Notes under the pieces: generated by a model
What the model saw: the letters and a program-made list of their open reading frames with translations, nothing else
The model's database searches: none
What the model was told of the DNA's origin: nothing
Made by a program: the position numbers and the translations under genes
Assembly: GCA_017507805.1 (NCBI GenBank)
Contig: JAFWAC010000023.1
Span: forward strand, 1-58,145
Reading direction: 5' to 3'
Length of the DNA stretch: 58,145 nt
DNA from: Clostridia bacterium
Lineage (GTDB): Bacteria; Bacillota; Clostridia; Oscillospirales; Acutalibacteraceae
Shown here: one piece after another, positions 9,703-18,026 of the stretch
Layout: every line of letters begins with the position of its first letter
Position numbering within the stretch: position 1 is the first letter of the stretch

Positions 9703-11626
9703 CAATATGCCCCGTCCAAACGGAGCACAGCCTCCGATGAAGCGAAAGCTCAATTTCGGCGCACTCAAAAGGGTTTTGAAGATGCTTTTTTCGTACTATC
9801 CGGTGCTGTTGCCGGTTGCAATTGCCTGCATCATTTTTTCGGCAATCGCTTCGGCAATTCCGGCAATATTCAATCAACAGGTAATTGCTGCCATTGAGGA
9901 ATGGTATATAAGCCGTGATTGGGCAGCGGCAAGGTCGGAAATTGTGCCCAAGATTGTTGTTCTTGCGGTGCTTTATGCCATTTCTCTGATGGCTGTTATT
10001 GCCCATACACAGCTTATGGCAATAATCACTCAAGGATTTTTGGGAAAAATGCGTAAGACAATGTTTAACGGAATGCAGAATTTGCCTGTAAGGTTTTTTG
10101 ATACACACAAGCACGGCGATATTATGAGCTATTACACCAATGATATTGACACACTCCGTCAGCTGGTTTCTCAGTCAATACCGGCGCTTTTGCAGGCAGG
10201 TATTATAGTTACAAGCGTTTTCTTTATAATGCTTTGGTACAGCATCTGGATGACCTTGGTGGTAATTGCAGGTGTGTTCTTAATGCTTTTTGTTTCCAAA
10301 AAAATCGGCGGCGGCTCTGCAAAGTATTTTATCCGTCAGCAAAAGGCAATCGGTAAAACAGAGGGCTTTATTCAGGAAATGATGAGTGGGCAGAAGGTGG
10401 TTAAGGTTTTCTGTCACGAAGCCAAAGCACAAGAGGATTTCGACAGAATCAATAACGAGCTTTTTCAGGACAGCCGCCGCGCTAATGCCTACGCCAACTG
10501 CTTAGGCCCGATTATTATGAATATAGGTAATGTTTTATATGTTATAATTGCAATGGTCGGAGGCTTGTTCTTGCTTTCGGGTGCAAAGAATTTCAGCATT
10601 TCCGGAATGGCATTCGAGATTAGCATAATAATCCCTTTTCTTAATATGACCAAGCAGTTCACAGGTAATGTCAGTCAGGTTACCCAACAGATAAATTCAA
10701 TCGTTATGGGACTTGCCGGTGCTGAGAGAGTTTTTGCTCTTATGGATGAAACTGCAGAAACCGATGAGGGCTATGTGACACTTGTCAACGCCACCGAGGA
10801 TGAAAACGGCAATATAACCGAAGATGAAAACCGCACAGGAATATGGGCTTGGAAGCATCCCCACCATGACGGTACTGTTACCTATACCCGCCTTACGGGT
10901 GATGTGAGACTTCACGATGTAGATTTCGGTTATACCGATGAAAAAATCGTGCTCCACAATATTGATATTTATGCCGAGCCCGGTCAGAAAATAGCCTTTG
11001 TTGGTGCAACGGGCGCAGGAAAAACCACCATAACAAATCTTATCAACCGTTTTTATGATATTGCAGACGGTAAAATCCGTTATGACGGTATTAATATCAA
11101 TAAAATCAAGAAAAGCGATTTGAGACGCTCCTTGGGTATAGTTTTACAGGAAACAAACCTCTTTACGGGAACGGTTATGGATAACATCCGCTACGGCAGA
11201 CTTGATGCTACCGATGAGGAATGTATAACTGCGGCAAAGCTTTCGGGCGCAGACGATTTCATAACCCGTTTGCCTGACGGATACGAAACTCAGCTTACCA
11301 ACAACGGTGCAAATCTTTCTCAGGGACAGCGCCAGCTTATTGCTATTGCCCGCGCGGCGGTTGCAGACCCGCCGGTTATGATATTGGACGAGGCAACCTC
11401 GAGTATTGACACCCGTACCGAGGCTATTGTTCAGCGCGGTATGGACCGACTTATGCAGGGCAGAACGGTATTTGTTATCGCACACAGACTTTCAACCGTC
11501 AAGAATTCCGATGTGATAATGGTGCTTGAAAAGGGCAGAATTATCGAGCGCGGCTCACACGAAGCCCTTATTGCACAAAAGGGCAAGTATTATCAGCTTT
11601 ACACAGGCGCTTTTGAATTGGAATAA
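9692..11626 (+). CDS. ABC exporter half-transporter, subunit with canonical ATP site
   Basis: The start is ATG 9692, 10 bases after AGGAGG, inside the end of the preceding gene; an in-frame start at 9593 would overlap too much. The 644-residue product has a Lys/Arg-rich N-terminus, six membrane segments, an acidic and aromatic linker (about 370-410) and an ATPase domain: Walker A GATGAGKTT (Lys444), signature LSQGQ (542-546), Walker B ILDEATSSID with catalytic Glu567. It pairs with the degenerate-site subunit as a heterodimeric exporter. The longer linker is typical of the larger partner in such pairs. A hairpin at 11635-11691 follows it. Confidence 0.92.
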   Translation: MKTNNMPRPNGAQPPMKRKLNFGALKRVLKMLFSYYPVLLPVAIACIIFSAIASAIPAIFNQQVIAAIEEWYISRDWAAARSEIVPKIVVLAVLYAISLMAVIAHTQLMAIITQGFLGKMRKTMFNGMQNLPVRFFDTHKHGDIMSYYTNDIDTLRQLVSQSIPALLQAGIIVTSVFFIMLWYSIWMTLVVIAGVFLMLFVSKKIGGGSAKYFIRQQKAIGKTEGFIQEMMSGQKVVKVFCHEAKAQEDFDRINNELFQDSRRANAYANCLGPIIMNIGNVLYVIIAMVGGLFLLSGAKNFSISGMAFEISIIIPFLNMTKQFTGNVSQVTQQINSIVMGLAGAERVFALMDETAETDEGYVTLVNATEDENGNITEDENRTGIWAWKHPHHDGTVTYTRLTGDVRLHDVDFGYTDEKIVLHNIDIYAEPGQKIAFVGATGAGKTTITNLINRFYDIADGKIRYDGININKIKKSDLRRSLGIVLQETNLFTGTVMDNIRYGRLDATDEECITAAKLSGADDFITRLPDGYETQLTNNGANLSQGQRQLIAIARAAVADPPVMILDEATSSIDTRTEAIVQRGMDRLMQGRTVFVIAHRLSTVKNSDVIMVLEKGRIIERGSHEALIAQKGKYYQLYTGAFELE

Positions 11627-11634
11627 ATAGGTAT

Positions 11635-11691
11635 AATCCTCACTTTATATGAATACTATTAAAAAGAAGTATTTTATATAAAGTGAGGATT
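11635..11691 (+). promoter_or_regulatory. Long leader hairpin burying the ribosome site of the SPOCS gene
   Basis: A 16-bp perfect stem (11635-11650 with 11676-11691) is topped by a second stem AATACT/AGTATT. The 3' arm contains AAGTGAGG (11681-11688), the only ribosome binding site for the ATG at 11699. The structure could terminate the ABC operon (it is followed by TTTGTATT, a weak U-tract) or control translation of the spore gene by hiding its ribosome site, or do both. Confidence 0.7.
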
Positions 11692-11698
11692 TTGTATT

Positions 11699-13231
11699 AT
11701 GGAACAAAAGTGCCTAAAGACAAGCGTATATTTCAATGATACGGTATACAGCGATTCGGCAGAGCAGGCAATAGATGTAGATTTTACCCTGCCTGATTAC
11801 TGCCCCGATATTTCAAAAATTTTCAAGTGTCGCGCTGTGCCGAGGATTACCTCAAAGGGGATAAACGGAAAAACCGTAACGGTGGACGGTAATGTGGCTG
11901 TAACACTTATCTATGCTGACCGTGACGGTAATCTCTGCTCCTATGAATATTCCTATCCCTTTGTTAAAAACCTTGAAATGCCCAACGAGTGCGCAGGCGC
12001 AAATCTTTGCTGCAGGGTGCGTTGCGAATATATAAACTGCCGCGCAGTTACCGGCAGAAAGGTGGATATTCACGGCGCTGTCGGGCTTTACATAAAGGTT
12101 TTCAAAAGAAAGTGCGAGGAAATAATATCCGATTTTGATGACGGAAATATAGAGCTTCGCCGCGGTATCGCTCCTGCAACTGTGCCTATGGGTTATGCCG
12201 AAAAATATCTGCTTATTGAAGAAGAAATCCGTATAGGTCAGGGACAGCCCTCTGTTGGGAATATTTTAAGGTGCGATGCCAACACCTGCGTGAAGGAAAC
12301 CAAGGTGATAAACGATAAGGCGGTTGTAAAGGGTGAAATGACGGTAAGCCTTCTCTACTGTCCCGAGGGGGGCGGAAATCCGCAATGCGTAAAAACCGTA
12401 ATCCCTTTCAGCCAGATTGTGGATGTTGAGGGTATCACCGACACCTGTATGTGCGATACCAAATCCGAAATCGCCTTTTTTGAGGCAAAGCCCCGAATTT
12501 CTGCAACGGGGGAGACCAAGTGTATTTCTCTAACTGCCAAAATTCTGCTCACCTGCGAGGGCTATTGCGGTAACGATATTGCTGTGGTGCTTGATGCCTT
12601 TTCGAGAAAATATCAGGCAGATATCAAACGCAACAAGGTTTCCTTTGAAAAAATAACCTCAAATATAAGTGAGGTTTACCACTGTAAAAAAAGTGTGGAG
12701 CTGGAGGAAAGCATCACTTCGGTTATAGATTTGTGGTGTAACATCAAGACTGCGACAACAAAATTTGAAAACTGCAATATGATAATTTGCGGTACACTTA
12801 TTGCCGGTATGATAGTCTGCAATGAAAATGACACCGCAATTTACTGTGAAAAGCCGATAGATTTTGAATATAAATATCCTGTCAGCTGTGAGCTTGGCAT
12901 ACCTCACTGCGAGCCGCAGATAGAGATACTTTCCTGCGGCTACACAATAACCTCATCGAATAATATAGAGCTGAGGGTGGAGCTGGGCATTAATGCGGCA
13001 ATATATGAAAAGAAGGATATGTCGCTCATTTCCGAAATGTCACTTGATAATACGCGCACCGTTGAGCGCCGTGGCAGAGCTGCCATGACGGTTTATTTCC
13101 CCGGCGCCGATGAATGTGTGTGGGATGTTGCCCGCACCTACAACGCAAGTGTGGAGGAAATTATGAGTGTAAACAATCTTGAAAGCGAAAGCTTGTGCGA
13201 GGGGAAAATGCTGTTGATCCCTCTTATGTGA
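11699..13231 (+). CDS. SPOCS (DUF3794) and LysM domain protein, SipL-like spore coat morphogenesis
   Basis: The product is 510 residues. An N-terminal segment with VDFTLPDYCPDISKIFKCRA is followed by a second repeat of the same type (IGQGQPSVGNILRCDA) and a third beta-rich region around 300-430. The C-terminus is a LysM motif (TVYFPGADECVWDVARTYNASV to EGKMLLIPLM). This architecture matches the SPOCS-LysM family, including SipL of Clostridioides difficile, which binds SpoIVA and helps build the coat (established). Cys content is high. The gene sits alone between the ABC operon and a convergent operon. Expression in the mother cell is expected, but no sigma-E or sigma-K promoter could be assigned. 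The hairpin over its ribosome site is unusual. Confidence 0.85.
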   Translation: MEQKCLKTSVYFNDTVYSDSAEQAIDVDFTLPDYCPDISKIFKCRAVPRITSKGINGKTVTVDGNVAVTLIYADRDGNLCSYEYSYPFVKNLEMPNECAGANLCCRVRCEYINCRAVTGRKVDIHGAVGLYIKVFKRKCEEIISDFDDGNIELRRGIAPATVPMGYAEKYLLIEEEIRIGQGQPSVGNILRCDANTCVKETKVINDKAVVKGEMTVSLLYCPEGGGNPQCVKTVIPFSQIVDVEGITDTCMCDTKSEIAFFEAKPRISATGETKCISLTAKILLTCEGYCGNDIAVVLDAFSRKYQADIKRNKVSFEKITSNISEVYHCKKSVELEESITSVIDLWCNIKTATTKFENCNMIICGTLIAGMIVCNENDTAIYCEKPIDFEYKYPVSCELGIPHCEPQIEILSCGYTITSSNNIELRVELGINAAIYEKKDMSLISEMSLDNTRTVERRGRAAMTVYFPGADECVWDVARTYNASVEEIMSVNNLESESLCEGKMLLIPLM

Positions 13232-13265
13232 CGGATAAAGAAACGGTAAAAACAAATTAAAAACA

Positions 13266-13305
13266 AATGCGGAGGAGGTTGAGAACACACCCCTTCCGCA
13301 TTTTA
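13266..13305. terminator. Hairpin H2 of AATGCGG family, between convergent genes
   Basis: AATGCGGAGGAGG pairs imperfectly (with wobble) with CCCCTTCCGCATT and is followed by TTATTTTTT on the plus strand. It sits between the SPOCS gene and the convergent DUF4364 gene, so it probably serves as terminator for the former. Confidence 0.65.
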
Positions 13306-13349
13306 TTTTTTGAAGTAATAAATAATAAGCAATAGTGATAAGTAATGTG

Positions 13350-13388
13350 CCGGAAAGCGGCACGATATATATCGGTTTGCGTGGCAAA
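13350..13388. repeat. Two short hairpins downstream of H2
   Basis: GTGCCG-GAAAG-CGGCAC (13350-13366) and GTTTGC-GTG-GCAAAC (about 13374-13388) are adjacent perfect small stems in the gap between convergent genes. They are probably a decayed repeat or a terminator for the minus-strand operon; nothing else was seen in this gap. Confidence 0.4.
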
Positions 13389-13439
13389 CACCAAACTTCT
13401 CACATCTTCACTCTTACCTTTTACCTCAAATTATAGATA

Positions 13440-13991
13440 TTATTTTGTCAACAGCTCAATTATTTTTGAATATATTTCCGAAGTGTTATCCAAAAATTTT
13501 TCCTTGATGTAAAGTCCCTGTTCCTCATCCGCAATCATAAGCTTAACGCTGATAAGCGGAACACCGTTGTCGATTGCGGAGCAGGTAATGTAGGCTTTTT
13601 CACCCTCTCGGGAGATTTTTATATCGGTTTCCTTTGCATTTTTGAAGCGGGAAACCATTTTTATTGCCGCTGAATATGCTCTGTCCTTCACAGCAAGCGG
13701 CAACGAGGTTTTAAGGGTTTGTGCAATACTGCGTCCGCTGTCTGTAATTACATAGGTATCATCCTTCTGGTCATGAAGCCTGAGCTGACCGCCCTTGCAA
13801 AGGGATGCTATTGAATCGTTTACCTCAAAGCAATTGGCAATCCCCTCATAGTGCAGAGTGTCTGCAAGAAGTCTGCCCGGAACGGGTTTGTTAATCGCTG
13901 CAAGTAAATAGCATATTAAAATGCGTATCTGTGCGGTGCTGAAAAGACCGCCCGCCTGTGATACTCCGGCTGAAACAGCATCTTTTTCCAA
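13440..13991 (-). CDS. DUF4364 family winged-helix protein
   Basis: The product is 183 residues. It begins with TTG at 13991, 8 bases after AGGAAG; there is no in-frame ATG nearby. The N-terminal part (AQIRILICYLLAAINKPVPGRLLADTL) looks like a winged helix and the C-terminal half is a mixed alpha/beta domain (ISREGEKAYITCSAI). This agrees with DUF4364, a clostridial family of unknown role. It is the last gene of hom-lysC-DUF4364, 16 bases after lysC, so it may regulate or simply travel with threonine/lysine synthesis. Function is not known. Confidence 0.75.
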   Translation of the reverse strand: MEKDAVSAGVSQAGGLFSTAQIRILICYLLAAINKPVPGRLLADTLHYEGIANCFEVNDSIASLCKGGQLRLHDQKDDTYVITDSGRSIAQTLKTSLPLAVKDRAYSAAIKMVSRFKNAKETDIKISREGEKAYITCSAIDNGVPLISVKLMIADEEQGLYIKEKFLDNTSEIYSKIIELLTK

Positions 13992-14007
13992 AAAAATACT
14001 TCCTTTA

Positions 14008-15216
14008 TCAGTTTATAAATTTGTCGTGTACGGCAGAAACGGCACTATCTGCATATTTGGCATCAATAAGCACGGAGATTTTGATTTCGCTTGTGGAAAT
14101 CATCTGGATGTTGATGCCTGCATCGTAAAGCGCCTCAAACATTTTGGAGGCAACACCGGGATTACTTTCCATTCCTGCACCCACGATGGAAATCTTTGCA
14201 ACGGTATCGTCAATGCTGATGTCCTTGTAGTTAAGAATATCCTTAAGAGCTTCAATAGCTTCAATAGCCTGCTTGCTCTGGTCGCAGGGAACGGTGAAGG
14301 TGATGTCCTTTGTGCCGTCACGGCCTACCGACTGCAGAATTATATCAACATTCACCTTAAACTGCGCAAGCTTGTTGAAAAGCTTAAATGCAACACCGGG
14401 GGTATCCTCAAGACCAACCACCGAAATTCTTGCAACATTGTTATCCTTGGCAACGCCCTTAATCAAAGTTTTTTCCATCTTAATTTTCTCCTTTACAATA
14501 GTACCGGGTTTAATCTCAAGGCTTGAAAGCACCTCAAGCTCCACATTATATTTTTTTGCCATCTCAACAGAACGGTTGTTAAGCACCTGAGCGCCCATTG
14601 CGGCAAGCTCAAGCATTTCATCATAGCCGATTTCATCCATCTTTACAGCCTTTGAAACCTTGCGCGGGTCTGCTGTGTAAACACCGTCAACATCGGTGTA
14701 AATCTGGCAAAGGTCGGCGCGCATTGCCGCAGCAATGGCAACGGCGCTTGTGTCAGAGCCGCCGCGTCCCAAGGTGGTAACATCGTCATACTTATTAAGA
14801 CCTTGGAAGCCGGCAACAATAACAATGTTTTTCTTGTCAATTTCCTTTTGAAGTCTCTCGGTATTGACACGCTTTATTCTTGCCATTCCGTAGTGAGAAT
14901 CGGTTTCAAAGCCTGCCTGCCAGCCAAGCAGGGATTTAACGGGACAGCCCAGCTTCTCAATTGCCATTGCAAGCAGAGCAATTGAAATCTGCTCACCTGC
15001 GGCAAGGAGCATATCCATCTCACGCTTTGAAGCACCATCAGGATTGATTTCCTTTGCCTTGTCGATAAGGTCATCGGTAGTATCACCCTGAGCAGAAACC
15101 ACAACTATAACATCGTTGCCCTTTTTGTAATCATCGATAATGCGGTTGGCAACATTAAAAACTCTTTCGGCATTGGCAACCGATGAGCCGCCGAACTTTT
15201 TAACTATTAGTGACAT
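14008..15216 (-). CDS. lysC: Aspartate kinase
   Basis: Aspartokinase phosphorylates aspartate as the first step towards lysine, threonine, methionine and diaminopimelate. The start is ATG 15216 after GGAGG; an upstream in-frame ATG at 15231 contains that ribosome site and is rejected. The 402-residue product has KKFGGSSVAN (6-15), the kinase core with GFQGLNKYDDVTTLGRGGSD, and two C-terminal ACT domains (VARISVVGLEDTPGVA and ISIVGAGMESNPGVA). Tandem ACT domains imply end-product feedback. It follows hom by 21 bases, pointing to the threonine/methionine branch. No lysine riboswitch is seen here, in contrast to dapA-lysA. Confidence 0.95.
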   Translation of the reverse strand: MSLIVKKFGGSSVANAERVFNVANRIIDDYKKGNDVIVVVSAQGDTTDDLIDKAKEINPDGASKREMDMLLAAGEQISIALLAMAIEKLGCPVKSLLGWQAGFETDSHYGMARIKRVNTERLQKEIDKKNIVIVAGFQGLNKYDDVTTLGRGGSDTSAVAIAAAMRADLCQIYTDVDGVYTADPRKVSKAVKMDEIGYDEMLELAAMGAQVLNNRSVEMAKKYNVELEVLSSLEIKPGTIVKEKIKMEKTLIKGVAKDNNVARISVVGLEDTPGVAFKLFNKLAQFKVNVDIILQSVGRDGTKDITFTVPCDQSKQAIEAIEALKDILNYKDISIDDTVAKISIVGAGMESNPGVASKMFEALYDAGINIQMISTSEIKISVLIDAKYADSAVSAVHDKFIN

Positions 15217-15237
15217 ATTCAGAACCTCCAAATGAAA

Positions 15238-16467
15238 TCAAAGCATGGTGTGCAATATTTTATAATTGCAGTTTTCCAAGCTGTTTAATTTTTCTGCCGT
15301 TTCGCTTTCAAAAGCTTCCTCGGTTATAAAGGCAATTTCCTTGCGGTATTTGTTTTTCACAAACTGTATCCCCGCTGTGCCAAAGGTGTCATGGAATTGC
15401 TTTTCCAAAGCCTCAAAGCTGTCAGACCAAATTTTCACAAAAAGTCTTTCGGGCTTGTTGCTATCCGCAACACTTTGGCTGTCGCCGTCCTCCCAACTGA
15501 GATATTTGCGTGCGTCAATGTGCTTGATGCAATCCATAATATCTGCAACAACTGCGCTGGCGGTGGCCTCCTTGCCGGCGCCCTTACCGTAAAACATAAC
15601 CTCGCCGGTCTGGTCTCCGGTTACAAGTATCGCATTGAATACACCGTTCACACCCGAAAGTATACACTCGCGGCTCACAACGGTTGGGCGCACCCAAATA
15701 CTGATTTTACTGCTTTCAAGCAGCTCGGCATGACCGATAAGCTTTATAACACAGCCGAAATTATCTGCATATTCCACATCGTCAAGAGAAATTTTGGTTA
15801 TACCCTCGGTAGAAACCTGGTCGGGATAAATATGCTTGCCGAAAGCCAAAGCGGCTAAAATACAGATTTTTCTGCAAGCGTCATGACCTTCAATATCTGC
15901 CGTGGGGTCTTTTTCGGCATAGCCCTTTTCCTGTGCTAAGGCAAGGGCGGTATCAAAGTCCATATTATCCACTATCATTTTATTTAAAATGTAGTTTGTT
16001 GTTCCGTTCAAAATTCCCGAAACCTCGGTTATGCGGTTAGCGGCAAGACACTGAACCATAGGTCTTAATACAGGTATACCGCCGCCGACACTTGCTTCAA
16101 AAAGGAAGTTGACATTGTTTTGTTCAGCAATTTTTATAAGCTCTGCACCCTTGGCGGCAACAAGCTCCTTGTTTGAGGTAACAACGCTCTTGCCCTTAAG
16201 CAAGCATTTTTTTACAAAATCATAGGCAGGGTTCACTCCACCCATAACCTCGGCAACAACCTTTACATCATCGTCATTTAAAATAATTTCAAAATCCTTA
16301 ATGAATTTGTCGCTGTAAGAAAGCCCGTCAAAATCACGCAGGTCGAGAATGTATTTCACATTTACCTCGGTTTTAACCCTTGCGGAGATAAGTTCATTGT
16401 GGTGGATTAAAATTTCCGCCACACCCGAGCCTACAACGCCATGTCCCATAATAGCAACGCTAATCAT
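15238..16467 (-). CDS. hom: Homoserine dehydrogenase
   Basis: This enzyme reduces aspartate semialdehyde to homoserine. The 409-residue product has an N-terminal NAD(P) fold (IMGHGVVGSGVAEI), SVVTSNKELVAAKGAEL, and the catalytic core GGGIPVLRP and LNGTTNYIL followed by YAEKDPTADIEGHDACRK. A C-terminal ACT-like region (about 340-409) suits threonine feedback. The start at 16467 follows GGAGGAAAAA. It is first of a three-gene minus-strand operon with lysC and DUF4364. The gap to the divergent gene at 16629 has an AT-rich promoter region but no recognisable riboswitch. Confidence 0.95.
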   Translation of the reverse strand: MISVAIMGHGVVGSGVAEILIHHNELISARVKTEVNVKYILDLRDFDGLSYSDKFIKDFEIILNDDDVKVVAEVMGGVNPAYDFVKKCLLKGKSVVTSNKELVAAKGAELIKIAEQNNVNFLFEASVGGGIPVLRPMVQCLAANRITEVSGILNGTTNYILNKMIVDNMDFDTALALAQEKGYAEKDPTADIEGHDACRKICILAALAFGKHIYPDQVSTEGITKISLDDVEYADNFGCVIKLIGHAELLESSKISIWVRPTVVSRECILSGVNGVFNAILVTGDQTGEVMFYGKGAGKEATASAVVADIMDCIKHIDARKYLSWEDGDSQSVADSNKPERLFVKIWSDSFEALEKQFHDTFGTAGIQFVKNKYRKEIAFITEEAFESETAEKLNSLENCNYKILHTML

Positions 16468-16628
16468 TTTTTCCTCCTTGAAATAAGGAATATTTATTTA
16501 AAAATTCCCTATACTTATAAGGTTAATAAAAATATTATATTACACTTTTTCCTTAAAATCAACATTAAAATTATGAGCTTACATATTTTTACCCGATTAC
16601 CAAAAAGAAGGGAGCTTGACGGTTAAAT

Positions 16629-17693
16629 TTGGAGCAAGAAGCTAAAAAAAGATTTCTGATTAACACTGCTTTCACGGTGACAGCAGGGATAATTGTTTAT
16701 ATTTCGGGCAAATTTTTGTTTCAGTATCTCTTTCCGTTTGTTGTTGCGGCGGTTATTGCGTGGGCAGTACAGCGACCTGCAAAGCATCTCTCCGTTCATA
16801 TACGCATCAAAAGTGGCTTGTGCGCCGCGGTGCTGGCAGGCGGGGCGTATGTTCTTGCCGTTGCTGTTTTGGGATTTCTGCTGTTCCGGGTTGCAAGGTC
16901 TGCCGGAGGTATACTTCGTGAGCTGCCCGATTTTTTCAGTGTTATTATAACCAAGGCTTCTGCCTTGGAGGAACAGCTCACAGCACTTTTAGAGGATATT
17001 TCACCCGAAATCGCCGAACAAACGGGGCTTATTCTGCAGGAAATCCTTGAGGGGGCAAGAAAAAGCCTCGGCAGCTTTTTTTCAGATACAGCCGCAACAG
17101 TTGCCGCAAGAACCCCGAATTTGATTTTCAGCGCAATAGTAACCCTTGTGGCAAGCTGCTACATTGCAAAGGATTTTGAGGGGCTGGCAAAATTCTGCCG
17201 TGCGCTTTGCGGTAAAAAGAGATACCTTAATGTGCTGAAAATAAAAGAAATTTTCACTAAAAGTATTCTCCGTATTATAAGGGGATATTTAATTTTAAGC
17301 GGTATAACCTTTTTAGAGCTTGCGGCGGCATTTTTGCTTTTAAGGGTAAGATATGCACTGATTTTGGCGTTGCTCATTGCTTTTGTGGATTTGCTGCCGG
17401 TATTCGGCACAGGCACAGTGCTTGTGCCTTGGGGGATTGTTGAGCTTATTCTCGGCAAGGGATTTTTCGGAGCTGCGCTTATTTTGCTTTATTTAACGGT
17501 TGTGCTTGTACGGAATTTTGCCGAGCCCAAGGTTATCGGAAGACAGATTGGTATTAATCCGCTTTTCACCCTGCTTGCCATGTTTGCAGGACTAAAGCTT
17601 CTGGGCTTTTGGGGGCTTATCGTTTTTCCCGTTGTGCTTATAGTGACCGTTAAATATTACAAAGCCGAGATGGAGAAGGAAGCTTTGTCATAA
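16629..17693 (+). CDS. AI-2E family / YtvI-like integral membrane protein
   Basis: The 354-residue polytopic protein has a hydrophobic hairpin near residues 10-40, further segments around 65-90 and 155-175, and a C-terminal cluster of about four segments (FLELAAAFLLL, ALILALLIAFVDLLPVFGTG, AALILLYLTVV, LLGFWGLIVFPVVL). The FVDLLPVFGTG and GRQIGINPLFTLLAMFAGLKLLGFWG motifs match the AI-2E transporter family, whose sporulation branch is YtvI. An in-frame TGA at 16617 leaves TTG at 16629 as the first start; GGGAG lies 14 bases before it, farther than usual. A sporulation role is inference. Confidence 0.8.
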   Translation: MEQEAKKRFLINTAFTVTAGIIVYISGKFLFQYLFPFVVAAVIAWAVQRPAKHLSVHIRIKSGLCAAVLAGGAYVLAVAVLGFLLFRVARSAGGILRELPDFFSVIITKASALEEQLTALLEDISPEIAEQTGLILQEILEGARKSLGSFFSDTAATVAARTPNLIFSAIVTLVASCYIAKDFEGLAKFCRALCGKKRYLNVLKIKEIFTKSILRIIRGYLILSGITFLELAAAFLLLRVRYALILALLIAFVDLLPVFGTGTVLVPWGIVELILGKGFFGAALILLYLTVVLVRNFAEPKVIGRQIGINPLFTLLAMFAGLKLLGFWGLIVFPVVLIVTVKYYKAEMEKEALS

Positions 17694-17772
17694 ACAGAGC
17701 TTCTGCATATTATGTATTAGGTGTTTAGTGTGACAGGTTCGACTAAGCCTATATATTTTCGGAGTGAAAGAA

Positions 17773-17997
17773 ATGGAAGGATATACAATTATTACCGAAA
17801 CGGTAACTCAGGCATTAAAGGGCAGGGACTTGCTCAGAAAAAACGGATGTAAGGCACAGGTGGAAAAAACAAACTCCGGTGTCAGAAAACCGGGATGTGA
17901 ATATTCAATAAGAATAAACGGCGGCTGTCCGAGAGCAGAGCAAATTCTGCAAAACGGCGGCGTGCGAATACTTGAAATGAAAAAACAAAGGGCGTGA
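17773..17997 (+). CDS. DUF3343 family small protein
   Basis: The 74-residue product starts at ATG 17773, 8 bases after GGAG (a GTG at 17764 overlaps that site). It reads as a small ferredoxin-like fold with two Cys (CKAQVE, PGCEYSIRINGGC), agreeing with DUF3343, described as a putative Se/S carrier protein and often found beside cysteine desulfurase-like enzymes. Here the desulfurase-like gene begins 30 bases later, supporting a shared role in sulfur or selenium handling. A terminator-like hairpin covers its stop codon. Confidence 0.75.
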   Translation: MEGYTIITETVTQALKGRDLLRKNGCKAQVEKTNSGVRKPGCEYSIRINGGCPRAEQILQNGGVRILEMKKQRA

Positions 17998-18013
17998 ACC
18001 GCCCTTTTTATTT
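17987..18013 (+). terminator. Hairpin over the DUF3343 stop codon
   Basis: AAAGGGC, a 7-base loop holding the TGA stop, then GCCCTTTTTATTT. It has the form of an intrinsic terminator or attenuator between the two gene partners. Confidence 0.6.
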
Positions 18014-18026
18014 GAGGTGATTTTGA

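Noticed and set aside
9584-10114. 176-codon minus frame opposite the second ABC gene
   Set aside because: Shadow of a well-supported exporter gene; composition is typical of antisense reading.
16484-16560. Possible riboswitch upstream of hom
   Set aside because: The sequence is short and AT-rich without L-box, S-box or T-box blocks; only weak AT stems are seen.
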